Below, piece by piece: positions 53,763-62,983 of a stretch of 64,000 nt of DNA (its first letter is position 1; each line of letters starts with the position of its first letter). Source of the DNA: Caccoplasma_A sp045587545 (GTDB lineage Bacteria > Bacteroidota > Bacteroidia > Bacteroidales > G3-4614); the NCBI GenBank assembly GCA_045587545.1, contig JAZNCN010000007.1:46221-110220 (forward strand), written 5' to 3'. A program made the translations under genes and the position numbers. The notes beneath the pieces are model-generated. The model searched no databases. It had not been told where the DNA came from and saw only the letters and a program-made list of their open reading frames with translations.

Positions 53763-53866
53763 TTAAAGGCAAAATCACATAACCCGCTATGCAAGTTTCT
53801 AAAAACTGACAATCCACTTAAAATAAATTCAAAAATCTATTCGGCTTAATTTATAGAACCTACCAC

Positions 53867-55285
53867 CTAAACATCTATTTTATCTCCCTCATTAATAAAG
53901 CATGATGGAGTATTTATGAGGTATAGCTTGTTTGTAGCTCTTGTAATTGCTGTATATAACCACCTATAAAAGTCAATATTTACCGACTCTTCCGATATAT
54001 TTCCCATATCAATAAAGACATTGCTCCACTGACCACCTTGAGCCTTATGACAAGTTACCGCATATGCATATTTTACCTGCAATGCATTAAACCACTTATC
54101 ACTCTTTACTCGTTTAACTCGTTCACGTTTTGTTCTGACATCAGCATAATCCTCCATTACTCTTGTAAAGAATGTATTGTTTAACTCTGGGGTTAACGAA
54201 GGATATTCAAGGTGCAAAGTATCAAGCATTATCTTTGCATCAATATCAACATCATAATCAATAAAATGAAGTGCAACATCTGCAAAGCGGAAACCATACA
54301 TCTCATTATATGCTTTAACTCGGACTACACGAGCTACATCGCCATTGGCAATAAAATCTATCTCTTCAACGTTCTCTCCCCAAAAATAGTTATTCTTGGC
54401 TATCATGAGCAAATCGCCGGCTTCAAGTTCCTCCTCTCTATAAAGTATTCGAGCCCTTACACCATCATTAAATATATTTGCGCGCTTATTTGAGCGCGTT
54501 ATTATTATTGTCTGGTCTTTGCCATTGCGCGAATACGACGACTCCAACTCTTCAATAAGTTCCGCACCTGTTATGTTTATAATATCTTTAAAACCCTTTA
54601 AGCTAATTTTAGGTGTTACTAATATATTGTTTTGCATCTCTTTTCTTAAAAGAGTAGCGTTATGCAATATCCCCGATGTTAAACTTTGACGAATAACCTC
54701 AGTAAGAGTGCATTCTGAAATATTTAGTCCATACTCTTGCAAGGCAACACTATCAAGAGCCGGTGTACTATATTGACCGACAGGCGGAAGTTGTGCCGTA
54801 TCTCCGATTAAAACCAATTTACAACCTCGCGATGAATATACATATTCAATAAGATCGCTCAAAAGATGCCCCATACTATCGGAAGAATCGGAAATCATTG
54901 AAGCTTCATCTACAATAAAGAGAGTGTTTTTATGACGATTATCAGTAAGGGTAAATCCTGTCATATCGGGAGAGAAACTCTTTTGTCGGTATATTTTCTT
55001 ATGTATAGTATATGCCTGTGTTTCGGAATAAAGGCCAAATACTTTTGCTGCTCGTCCTGTTGGAGCTAACAAAACACTCTTCATCGCAAATTGAGACAAA
55101 GTTTTTACCAAAGCTCCCACAAGCGAACTTTTTCCTGTTCCGGCATAACCTCTTAATAAAAAAACTTCACGTCCAACTGCATTAAATACAAAGGTTACAA
55201 GTTTTGCCATAACCAATGCCTGCTCTTGCGTTGGAGTATAAGATAAATTCTGAGAAAGTTTTTTTATAAAGTCATCTTTGAGCAT
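53867..55285 (-). CDS. RecD-like superfamily 1 helicase
   Basis: The 472-residue ATPase has Walker A GYAGTGKSS at 46-54, Walker B IVDEASM near 121, the QLPPVGQYSTPAL motif and the C-terminal VTCHKAQGGQW plus WLYTAITRAT motif of RecD/UvrD-type SF1B helicases. The N-terminal TPTQEQALVMAKL is the Q-motif. It is smaller than full RecD and has no RecB/RecC partner nearby, like the stand-alone RecD2/Dda-type helicases found in Bacteroidetes. It is divergent from rsmD. Confidence 0.87.
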   Translation of the reverse strand: MLKDDFIKKLSQNLSYTPTQEQALVMAKLVTFVFNAVGREVFLLRGYAGTGKSSLVGALVKTLSQFAMKSVLLAPTGRAAKVFGLYSETQAYTIHKKIYRQKSFSPDMTGFTLTDNRHKNTLFIVDEASMISDSSDSMGHLLSDLIEYVYSSRGCKLVLIGDTAQLPPVGQYSTPALDSVALQEYGLNISECTLTEVIRQSLTSGILHNATLLRKEMQNNILVTPKISLKGFKDIINITGAELIEELESSYSRNGKDQTIIITRSNKRANIFNDGVRARILYREEELEAGDLLMIAKNNYFWGENVEEIDFIANGDVARVVRVKAYNEMYGFRFADVALHFIDYDVDIDAKIMLDTLHLEYPSLTPELNNTFFTRVMEDYADVRTKRERVKRVKSDKWFNALQVKYAYAVTCHKAQGGQWSNVFIDMGNISEESVNIDFYRWLYTAITRATNKLYLINTPSCFINEGDKIDV

Positions 55286-55389
55286 TTGCTACAATCTTAA
55301 TTTATTGCGAAGATAGTTATTTTAGAGTAAATATTGGCATATTATAAAACTCTTCATTAACTTTATAGCATTAAAACTTATAAAACATT

Positions 55390-55926
55390 ATGCGTATAAT
55401 TAGTGGGAAATACGGGAAAAGAAGATTTGATGTTCCTTCAAATATTAAAGCAAGACCTACAACAGATTTTGCAAGAGAAAATATATTTAATGTACTCTCA
55501 AACATCGTTGATTTTGAGGGATTAAAAGCATTAGACCTCTTTGCTGGCACAGGAGCTGTAAGCTTTGAATTTGCATCAAGAGGGTGTAGCAGAGTGGTTT
55601 CAGTTGAAAATTATCCTGTACAATTCCGCTTTATCAAGAAAGTAGCTGAAACATTAGAGGCAAAAGAGATTGATATTATCAAAGGAGATGTTTTTAAATT
55701 TATCCCTTCATGTAGCGAAAAATTTGATTTGATATTTGCGGATCCACCATACAATTTAAAAGATTTTGAGACCATTCCATCATTAATTCTCAATAACGAT
55801 CTCCTAAACGAGGGAGGGGTATTTATAATGGAACACCCAAGAAACTTCAATTTTTCGGAACTACCCCACTTTTCAGAACACAGAGTATATGGAAGTGTAA
55901 ATTTCTCGATATTCGTAAAAGAGTAA
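55390..55926 (+). CDS. rsmD: 16S rRNA (guanine-966-N2)-methyltransferase
   Basis: The 178-residue SAM-dependent Rossmann-fold enzyme modifies G966 of 16S rRNA. The motifs are ISGKYGKRRFDVPSNIKARPTTDFARENIFN, the SAM loop ALDLFAGTGAVSFEFASRG and catalytic DPPYN. Length matches RsmD. Its stop codon at 55926 directly abuts the stop codon of the convergent B3/B4 gene at 55927, leaving no room for a terminator. Confidence 0.94.
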   Translation: MRIISGKYGKRRFDVPSNIKARPTTDFARENIFNVLSNIVDFEGLKALDLFAGTGAVSFEFASRGCSRVVSVENYPVQFRFIKKVAETLEAKEIDIIKGDVFKFIPSCSEKFDLIFADPPYNLKDFETIPSLILNNDLLNEGGVFIMEHPRNFNFSELPHFSEHRVYGSVNFSIFVKE

Positions 55927-56595
55927 TTATTGTTTTACAATTGATGTATGTATATTGGTTGCATTAGCATATTTTTTTAGTAGGGTAACTGTGTAATCAA
56001 TTGTCTCTTGCAATCCTTCAACTCCGGAATATCCGTTGATTATTACAAAAATGTTTTGAGTTTCATCAGATATTGATGTCCTCACCTCATCGCTTGTAGG
56101 AGTTCCTATTCCTCCGATTTCATCGCGATAAACAGGCAAACTCTCAATATTTAATAATCCGCGTCCTATACCCTCAAATTTTTCATCTTTTTCGCCTATG
56201 CCAAGGGTAGGTGTTCCTACGATTTTATCGTTATCAAAACCTCCTATTGAATATCCTGTTTTTAACGATACTAAGTTTATCAAATCAACAAGTGTAGAGA
56301 TTTTGTATAATTCATTTCCATTAACAACCCTTCGCATTAGCGATTCCGCCGAAGGTCGATACCTATTTGGATCTTTACCTGCTATCTTATATGCTCTTCG
56401 AGTTGCATATATGGTAGGTATTGATTTAATATCAGACAAACTATAATTAGATATATAATTTTTTATTATATCATCAATATCCTTCCATAAATCGGCATTA
56501 TACGAGCTATTCTGTACCGATGCCGATATAACACCAGCACAATAGTCTGTAAAAATCGATTTGGCACAATCAGATATAAGAACCTCTTTTGCCAT
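55927..56595 (-). CDS. B3/B4 tRNA-binding domain protein
   Basis: The 222-residue protein resembles the B3/B4 domain of phenylalanyl-tRNA synthetase beta (stand-alone B3/4 family, COG3382-like): YATRRAYKIAGKDPNRYRPSAESLMRRVVNGNELYKI, LVDLINLVSLKTGYSIGGFD. Such proteins may edit or bind tRNA or aminoacyl compounds, but the role is unproved. It begins 2 bases after the gldH stop and probably ends the rny-ricT-gldH operon. It has no signal peptide. Confidence 0.85.
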   Translation of the reverse strand: MAKEVLISDCAKSIFTDYCAGVISASVQNSSYNADLWKDIDDIIKNYISNYSLSDIKSIPTIYATRRAYKIAGKDPNRYRPSAESLMRRVVNGNELYKISTLVDLINLVSLKTGYSIGGFDNDKIVGTPTLGIGEKDEKFEGIGRGLLNIESLPVYRDEIGGIGTPTSDEVRTSISDETQNIFVIINGYSGVEGLQETIDYTVTLLKKYANATNIHTSIVKQ

Positions 56596-56597
56596 TA

Positions 56598-57083
56598 TTA
56601 GTTAACATTTTTACGATTAATTCTTAATCCCACTCGTTCAATAGAGCGTATTGGGTTATCTCTCATACCCTGCTTAATAGTTATGTAGTATAATCCTTCT
56701 TGTTTAAAGTTATAATCTCTTTTATACTCTACCCTTTGCTGATAGGTTGTACCCCACCCATCACCTAACCATTTACCATATTTATCAGCAAGCTGAATGT
56801 TTATTGTGTCGGCAAATAATTCTTTAAGAGTATCAGAGATTGAGACAAAAAGATATAAATTACTATATGGATATTCTCCATTGTAATTTAAATCAATGTC
56901 AATACCACACTGAGTTGAAACAGAATCAATCTCAAACTCGAAATTCAAAATAGAGTCTCTCTCCCAACCCTTTAAAGGCAATGTATGAAATGTATGATAT
57001 ATTGTATCTCTACTACAAGAAGAAGATAGCAACACTATTAGTGCTGCTATACTCCACTTCGTTATTTTACTCTTTGTCATCAT
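56598..57083 (-). CDS. gldH: Gliding-motility/T9SS lipoprotein GldH
   Basis: The 161-residue lipoprotein has a signal ending LLSSSC and features DTIYHTFHTLPLKGWERDSILNFEFEI, YSNLYLFVSI and LGDGWGTTYQQRVEYKRDY, as in GldH. GldH is linked to gliding and type IX secretion in Bacteroidetes; in non-gliding gut species it persists as part of the envelope machinery. The MMTKSK start at 57083 is taken, overlapping ricT by 17 bases. A longer frame to 57179 exists but would put the lipobox too far in. Confidence 0.9.
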   Translation of the reverse strand: MMTKSKITKWSIAALIVLLSSSCSRDTIYHTFHTLPLKGWERDSILNFEFEIDSVSTQCGIDIDLNYNGEYPYSNLYLFVSISDTLKELFADTINIQLADKYGKWLGDGWGTTYQQRVEYKRDYNFKQEGLYYITIKQGMRDNPIRSIERVGLRINRKNVN

Positions 57084-58239
57084 TTTTTCGTTTATCACCT
57101 CCGTGATGTCTGTTACCGTTACGGCGGAACTTATTATTTTTTCCGTTGTTTCCGTTCTTCTTTCGAGCTCCTTTGTCAAAGCGAGTCAGACTGTCTTGAC
57201 CGACAACATCTTTAAACTCTTTCTTCTCCTCTTTAACAGGTTCCCTATTATCAAGAGATTGAGGTTTGTATCCTCGTTTATTCATTGATATTACTTCAAA
57301 AGCACGAGAAGCAGATATCGTTACCAAATTCGCAGGAATCTCCTTGCTTGTTGAGTATGTTATCTCTCCCTTAAAAATATCGGTTTTAAAATGATAATAT
57401 TCTCCATCAAGGGTCTCTAAAACTATCTCTCTTGAGGGCATGCGTTTTGAGCCTTCAACATAAGCGTCAACTTCATAGTTTATGCAACATTTCAGTTTGG
57501 CACACTGACCTGCCAACTTTTGAGGATTAAGCGAGATATCTTGATAACGCGCCGCACTTGTTGAGACAGAGATAAAGCTTGACATCCATGATGAGCAACA
57601 CAATTGCCTTCCACAAGGGCCAATACCGCCAATACGTCCGGCCTCTTGACGTGCTCCTATCTGTTTCATCTCTATTCTCACCCTAAACGCCTCTGCCAAA
57701 ACTTTTATAAGTTGGCGGAAATCAACCCTATCATCAGCGATATAGTAAAAAATAGCTTTTGCACCATCACCTTGATACTCAACATCACCAATTTTCATAT
57801 TGAGATTCAAGTCCTCTGCTATTTTACGAGCTCTAAGCATTGTCGAGTGCTCTAACGATTTAGCCTCTTGCCATTTTTGGATATCGGCCTCTTTGGCCTT
57901 TCGATAAATTCGTTTTATCTCCTGATCACTCTTGAAACCCGATTTTTTCATTTGGCATATCACAAGAGGACCTGTTAGAGTTACCTCTCCAATATCATGT
58001 CCGGGACTACTCTCAACTGCCACCATATCTCCTTTTGAGAGGTCAAGGTTTAACGAGTTGAGATAATATCCCTTACGCGTATTCTTAAATTGAACCTCAA
58101 CCATGTTACACTGCTTACTGCCGACAGCAGGCACATCTGCTAACCAGTCAAAGGTCTCCAATTTATTACGACCGTAACGTTTTGTATTGACAACAGGAGC
58201 TTCGTTATCTTTTGTATTATTTCCCTGATTGTTGTCCAT
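57067..58239 (-). CDS. ricT: RicT/PSP1-domain protein, RNase Y complex subunit
   Basis: The 390-residue protein has the PSP1 core with the Cys cluster GPCGRQLCCSSW and CAKLKCCINYE (six Cys), matching RicT (YaaT), an iron-sulfur subunit of the RicAFT complex that modulates RNase Y. The C-terminal ~60 residues are a basic, Asn/Gly/Lys-rich disordered tail ending GGDKRKNDDKE, a candidate RNA-binding tail. It lies 21 bases downstream of rny, which supports a functional pair, and overlaps gldH. Confidence 0.93.
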   Translation of the reverse strand: MDNNQGNNTKDNEAPVVNTKRYGRNKLETFDWLADVPAVGSKQCNMVEVQFKNTRKGYYLNSLNLDLSKGDMVAVESSPGHDIGEVTLTGPLVICQMKKSGFKSDQEIKRIYRKAKEADIQKWQEAKSLEHSTMLRARKIAEDLNLNMKIGDVEYQGDGAKAIFYYIADDRVDFRQLIKVLAEAFRVRIEMKQIGARQEAGRIGGIGPCGRQLCCSSWMSSFISVSTSAARYQDISLNPQKLAGQCAKLKCCINYEVDAYVEGSKRMPSREIVLETLDGEYYHFKTDIFKGEITYSTSKEIPANLVTISASRAFEVISMNKRGYKPQSLDNREPVKEEKKEFKDVVGQDSLTRFDKGARKKNGNNGKNNKFRRNGNRHHGGDKRKNDDKE

Positions 58240-58260
58240 TTTTTCTTGTGTTATAGTTAA

Positions 58261-59796
58261 TTACTTAGCGTAACTTACTGCACGAGTTTCACGTATTACG
58301 GTAATTTTAACTTGTCCGGGATATGTCATCTCGTCTTGTATGCGTTTTGCTATTTCAGCCGACAAATTCTCTGTTTCAATATCATTTATCTTGTCAGCAC
58401 CTACAACAACACGCAATTCTCGTCCTGCTTGAATTGCGTATGTTTTTGTAACACCGGGATAAGATAACGCCAACTGCTCAAGATCATTTAGACGTTTAAT
58501 ATATGCTTCAACTATTTCACGGCGTGCTCCCGGACGAGCTCCTGATATAGCATCACAAACTTGTACTATGGGCGCAAGAAGAGATGTCATCTCCATCTCA
58601 TCATGGTGAGCTCCTACCGCATTACAAATATCGGGAGTCTCTTTATATTTCTCAAGAAGCTTCATTCCTAATAATGCATGTGGCAATTCCGGTTCATCAT
58701 CGGGCACTTTACCTATATCATGCAATAGTCCAGCTCGTTTTGCTTTTTTGGGATTTAAACCTAACTCGCTTGCCATTACAGCACATAAGTTTGCTGTCTC
58801 ACGAGAGTGTTGGAGCAAGTTTTGTCCATATGATGAACGATACTTCATTTTACCTACCAAACGTATAAGTTCAGGGTGTAATCCATGAATTCCCAAATCA
58901 ATTGCAGTACGTTTTCCTGTTTCAATTATTTCATCTTCAATTTGCTTACGAACTTTAGCAACAACCTCCTCAATACGTGCCGGGTGAATACGTCCGTCAG
59001 TAACAAGTTGATGAAGAGCTAAACGAGCAATTTCACGACGTACAGGATCAAATCCTGATAACACAATAGCTTCGGGAGTATCATCAACTATTATCTCAAT
59101 ACCTGTTGCAGCCTCAAGAGCTCTGATATTTCGTCCTTCTCGACCAATGATTCGCCCCTTCATCTCGTCTGACTCAATATGGAATACTGTTACAGCATTC
59201 TCAATAGTTGTTTCTGTTGCCACACGTTGGATTGTTTGAACAACGATTCTTTTAGCCTCTTTATTAGCAGTAAGTTTTGCTTCGTCCATAATATCGTTTA
59301 TGTATGAAGCAGCTTGTGTTTTAGCTTCATCTTTAAGGGTCTCTACCAAACGCTCTTTTGCCTCTTCAGCCGATAGGCCTGACAATTTTTCTAATTTCTC
59401 AACTTGTGCGCGATAGATTTTATCTACTTCTGTTTTCTTTTTCTCAACCAATTCTAATTGAGAATCTAAATTTGCCCTTTGATTTTCTACCTCACTTTTT
59501 CTACGTTGTAACTCTTGTTGTTGTTGATTTAGTTGAGATTCTCTTTGTTGTGCTTTAGACTCTGCCGATTGAAGTTTTGAATAACGAGCATTTATCTGTT
59601 GCTCCATCTCCGACTTCATTTGAATACATTTCTCCTTTGTCTCAAGCATTTTTGTTCTTTTCATAGCCTCAGCTTCTTTACGAGCATCTTCTATGATGTT
59701 TTTGGCACGGGTACGAAGTATTACTTGTGTAAAGAATAATACCACTGCAGCTCCTGCAATAATACCTATAACTGCCATTATAATACTATTATCCAT
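58261..59796 (-). CDS. rny: Ribonuclease Y
   Basis: The 511-residue endoribonuclease initiates mRNA decay at the membrane. It has an N-terminal TM segment (MAVIGIIAGAAVVLFFTQVI), a long coiled coil (about 35-180, Gln/Glu/Lys rich), a KH domain (RIIGREGRNIRALEAATGIEII) and an HD domain with LLHDIGK near residue 358. Length is normal for Rny. It is first in the rny-ricT-gldH-B3/B4 operon. Confidence 0.96.
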   Translation of the reverse strand: MDNSIIMAVIGIIAGAAVVLFFTQVILRTRAKNIIEDARKEAEAMKRTKMLETKEKCIQMKSEMEQQINARYSKLQSAESKAQQRESQLNQQQQELQRRKSEVENQRANLDSQLELVEKKKTEVDKIYRAQVEKLEKLSGLSAEEAKERLVETLKDEAKTQAASYINDIMDEAKLTANKEAKRIVVQTIQRVATETTIENAVTVFHIESDEMKGRIIGREGRNIRALEAATGIEIIVDDTPEAIVLSGFDPVRREIARLALHQLVTDGRIHPARIEEVVAKVRKQIEDEIIETGKRTAIDLGIHGLHPELIRLVGKMKYRSSYGQNLLQHSRETANLCAVMASELGLNPKKAKRAGLLHDIGKVPDDEPELPHALLGMKLLEKYKETPDICNAVGAHHDEMEMTSLLAPIVQVCDAISGARPGARREIVEAYIKRLNDLEQLALSYPGVTKTYAIQAGRELRVVVGADKINDIETENLSAEIAKRIQDEMTYPGQVKITVIRETRAVSYAK

Positions 59797-59818
59797 ATTG
59801 TTTATAAATTAATTATTA

Positions 59819-59864
59819 ATAAAAAAGCACCACGCCATAGGCATTTATTGCCTTGGTGTAGTGC
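59819..59864 (-). terminator. Terminator between zapA and rny
   Basis: On the minus strand GCACTACACCAAGGCA and TGCCTATGGCGTGGTGC form a long stem with small mismatches (59849-59864 with 59827-59843), followed by a T run. It ends the zapA transcript. Confidence 0.85.
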
Positions 59865-59894
59865 GGTATATTTTTTTATATTTACGTTATTATC

Positions 59895-60185
59895 TTACTC
59901 TTGAGCTTTTGGCAATATTGCCTCAACCTCATCACTTATTTCAGAAAGAATCTTCATATCGTGCATATGCGCATCGTTTAAGACCTGTAGTCGCAACGAC
60001 ATATAAAATGCTGCCTGCGCAAGTATGTATGATTCGTCTGCATTAGGATTTTTACGGGTATAATCAGCAATTTTAGAATTTAACTGATCTGCCGCTTTTC
60101 GGTATATCTCCTCGTCCTTACGAGGGACATTCAGAGAGAACCGTTTCCCTGCAATCGATATTGTTATACGTAATACTTCTTCCAT
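59895..60185 (-). CDS. zapA: Cell division protein ZapA
   Basis: The 96-residue protein matches the ZapA family: LRITISIAGKRFSLNVPRKDEEIYRKAADQLNSKIADY at the N-terminus and a coiled-coil C-terminal half with SYILAQAAFYMSLRL. ZapA cross-links FtsZ filaments at the division ring. The start at 60185 is the usual family start; a frame from 60221 would overlap the upstream gene. The coiled-coil gene 11 bases upstream is probably its partner. Confidence 0.9.
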   Translation of the reverse strand: MEEVLRITISIAGKRFSLNVPRKDEEIYRKAADQLNSKIADYTRKNPNADESYILAQAAFYMSLRLQVLNDAHMHDMKILSEISDEVEAILPKAQE

Positions 60186-60196
60186 AGCATCTAAAA

Positions 60197-60514
60197 CTAT
60201 TCGTTGAGTAATGAGATGCATTTGTCAATTTCCCGCACTAACCTATTTACCCTTAATCGGGCGCTCTTGGTATCGCCTTCATTTGCGACAAATCCTCGAG
60301 CAGCGATTAGTCTCTGTTGTTCGGATTCAACATCGTTAAGTCTCTTTCTTGATTGAGCAAGTTCTGCTTTAAGTTGCTCAATCTCAGCCTTTAAATCAGC
60401 TAATTGAGATATGGCATCACTCTTTTCCTTCTCTGATTGACGATACAATTTTGTCAATTGCACAACATTATCTCGCAATCGCTCAATCACATTAGGTTTT
60501 ACTTCTTCTGCCAT
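60197..60514 (-). CDS. Coiled-coil protein, possible ZapB-like division partner
   Basis: The 105-residue protein is almost entirely coiled coil (about residues 8-72: heptads in NVVQLTKLYRQSEKEKSDAISQLADLKAEIEQLKAELAQ). It ends in a short conserved-looking helix (RVNRLVREIDKCISLL). It lies directly upstream of zapA in the same direction. By size and position it may be a ZapB-like FtsZ-ring factor, but that is inference; no specific motif proves it. The MAEEVK start at 60514 is preferred over 60535. Confidence 0.75.
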   Translation of the reverse strand: MAEEVKPNVIERLRDNVVQLTKLYRQSEKEKSDAISQLADLKAEIEQLKAELAQSRKRLNDVESEQQRLIAARGFVANEGDTKSARLRVNRLVREIDKCISLLNE

Positions 60515-60634
60515 AATATCCGAATAGTTACACAAATATAGTGTTTAAATCGGAACTTCCCAAATAATAGATAAAAATATTTTTACAATATGGGTAGAGC
60601 AGATATTTTTTTTCTGAATATGAAAATATCTATT

Positions 60635-62560
60635 TTACCTATTATTCTCAAGCCCTTTTTTTAAGAACTTTTTGAAGTCACCAATGTTCTCATTGTAGCT
60701 GTACGGAGAAGCCAATGGTTTACCGTCAGGCGATAACAATACATAATATGGCTGTGCATTTGCACCAAATTTATAACGTTGCAAATAGCTCCATTTATCA
60801 CCAACGGTCTTAAGAGTTACATTTTTACCATACTCTTTAACCATTACAGGTTCTGCAAGTGAAGTTTTATCATCGACAGTAAGAGTTACAAAGACATACT
60901 CGTTATCCAATATATCTTTTACCCCTGCATCGGTAAATACAGAAGCCTCCATCTTACGACAATTTACGCACCCATATCCCGTAAAATCAATAAAGAGTGG
61001 TTTGTTGTGTTGTTTTGAATATTTTAATGCCTCATCAAAATCGTCAAACTTTACACCCTCTTCTCCGCTATATAAATCAAAATCCTGAGTGCTCATTGGG
61101 GGAGCAAATGCCGATATAGCTTTCAGTGGAGCACCCCATAAGCCGGGAATCATATATATTGAGAACGCCAAAGGTATAATAGCCAAGAAAAGACGTGTAA
61201 CCGAAAGATATTTAGGTTTACTATCGTGTTTGAATTGTACTACTCCCAAAAGATACAAGCCTAATAAAAAGAATATTACAATCCATAAAGTCAAGAATGT
61301 TTCGCGTGGTAGTATTCCCCAACCGTAAGCCAAATCGGCAACAGACAAAAATTTTAAGGCCAAAGCCAACTCAATAAAAGCCAATATCACCTTTATGGTA
61401 TTAAGCCAACCACCCGACCGAGGTAACGACTTTATTACTGTAGGGAATATTGCAAAGAGAGCAAAAGGTATTGCAAGAGCAAGAGCAAAAGCAAACATTC
61501 CTACAGCAGGACCTATTGTTACCCCCGATGATGCTGCTTCAACCAACAGAGTTCCTATAATTGGTCCTGTACACGAAAACGACACCAAAGCCAATGTAAA
61601 TGCCATTAGCAATATACTTACAAAACCTGTAGTTGCATCAGCTTTAGCATCAAGTTTTGTTGTCCACGAAGCGGGAAGAGTAAGTTCAAACGCTCCGAAA
61701 AATGATGCTGCAAAGAGCAACAACAAAAGAAAAAAGAAGATATTAAACCACGCATTTGTCGAGAGGTTATTCAGTGCGCTTGCTCCAAATATAGTAGTTA
61801 TAACCAATCCCAACGCAACATATATGATAATTATAGCCAAACCATACAAAAAGGCATTTTTTATCGATTTTTTGCGACTACCGCTATGTTTTATAAAAAA
61901 ACTTACAGTCATAGGTATCATAGGCCATACACATGGTGTAAGCAGAGCCAAAAGACCTCCTATAAAACCTGCAATAAATATATATAGCAACGAACTGTTT
62001 TCGGTATTTGCTCCTTCAAATGCTCTTAGTTCCTCAATTACAGGTCGCCATGAGGTTGGATTGTATATAGAATTTGAGGGCTTAAAATCCTCTTGCTTTA
62101 CTTCAGGTAAAACCTCGGCAAGAAAGTTAAAGTTATAAGATGTTGGGGGCAGACAAGTCTCATCGTTACAAGCCATATATCTGACGGCACCTGAAATTTT
62201 ATAATCGTCAGGAGTTATGAGTTTTACTCTTTGAGTAAATGTAACCTCATTTTTAAACCAACCCAACACCAACTCAAAGAGGGGTGAATAGCTCTCAACA
62301 GGAGCGACATTGGGTTTAATAGTGCCCTCTAATTGTACGCCCTCCATCAGCTCATACTCTATGGTTGTTGCAATAGGACCACCCTCTGGAAGAACATTTG
62401 AATAGAGATGCCAGCCTTTATCTATCTTTGCTGTAAATGATAACTCTAATTGGTCATCTCCAACCTTTTTTTGAGAAGCACTCCACTTTACCGGCTCAAT
62501 TATCTGAGCCGGCAACTGTGTTGCCAATATCCACATTAATATAAATACTCTGAACTTCAT
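60635..62560 (-). CDS. dsbD: DsbD-like thiol:disulfide interchange protein
   Basis: The 641-residue membrane protein has a signal peptide and an N-terminal DsbD-alpha-like domain with MACNDETCLPP Cys pair (about residues 130-140). A central eight-TM DsbD/CcdA-type segment includes LLTPCVWPMIPMTVSFF with its conserved Cys and VSFSCTGPIIG. The C-terminal thioredoxin domain has FTGYGCVNCRKME (CVNC). It carries electrons from cytoplasmic thioredoxin to periplasmic disulfide-containing proteins, such as the exported thioredoxin at 51796. Confidence 0.93.
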   Translation of the reverse strand: MKFRVFILMWILATQLPAQIIEPVKWSASQKKVGDDQLELSFTAKIDKGWHLYSNVLPEGGPIATTIEYELMEGVQLEGTIKPNVAPVESYSPLFELVLGWFKNEVTFTQRVKLITPDDYKISGAVRYMACNDETCLPPTSYNFNFLAEVLPEVKQEDFKPSNSIYNPTSWRPVIEELRAFEGANTENSSLLYIFIAGFIGGLLALLTPCVWPMIPMTVSFFIKHSGSRKKSIKNAFLYGLAIIIIYVALGLVITTIFGASALNNLSTNAWFNIFFFLLLLLFAASFFGAFELTLPASWTTKLDAKADATTGFVSILLMAFTLALVSFSCTGPIIGTLLVEAASSGVTIGPAVGMFAFALALAIPFALFAIFPTVIKSLPRSGGWLNTIKVILAFIELALALKFLSVADLAYGWGILPRETFLTLWIVIFFLLGLYLLGVVQFKHDSKPKYLSVTRLFLAIIPLAFSIYMIPGLWGAPLKAISAFAPPMSTQDFDLYSGEEGVKFDDFDEALKYSKQHNKPLFIDFTGYGCVNCRKMEASVFTDAGVKDILDNEYVFVTLTVDDKTSLAEPVMVKEYGKNVTLKTVGDKWSYLQRYKFGANAQPYYVLLSPDGKPLASPYSYNENIGDFKKFLKKGLENNR

Positions 62561-62639
62561 TGTTTTATTATCTATTTAGTTTTGCGAAGATAATATTTTT
62601 ATTTATACAATGTTATCTTTTAGCACCTTTTAACGGGTT

Positions 62640-62955
62640 AGTAGTTTAACAGTTGTTATTTGTTGGCTTTGACTAAAGTTCCCCGTAGCACAAAGCTCGG
62701 CACGACGGAGTAGAGTCCCTACTTTATTTGTTATAAATACAACAAAAGGTTGTAGCGCGTATTATTACGTTACAACCTTTGGTTTATTATTGTGTGTATT
62801 CTAAAAGCTTAGAACTTAAAACTACCCGTAGAGCGGTTGAGTTTACAAAACCGAAAACTAACAAATCTGCGAGTAAGCAAGTGCAGAGTTATGCTTGCGT
62901 AGACTCTGCCGAGCGTGAGCAGATTCAACAAACGAATGTTTGTTAACTAAATTTA
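62640..62955 (+). repeat. Composite dispersed repeat, copy 3
   Basis: It holds a degenerate REP-like segment (CCGTAGCAC ... GAGTAGAGTCCCTAC), the 13-bp hairpin AAAGGTTGTAGCG/CGTTACAACCTTT (62745-62780, one G-T wobble), the ACTACCCGTAG block at 62821 and CTAACAAATCTGCGAGTAAGCAAG. A GCAGAGT/ACTCTGC palindrome, CCGAGCGTGAGCAG and AACAAAC-gaat-GTTTGTT complete it. It ends 30 bases before the stop of the leftward lipoprotein gene. Confidence 0.8.
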
Positions 62956-62983
62956 AACGCTTGCGTTTAAATTTATGGGCACA

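Noticed and set aside
59797..59894. 6S RNA next to zapA, as in gammaproteobacteria
   Set aside because: The gap is under 100 bases and is fully explained by a terminator hairpin with a T run.
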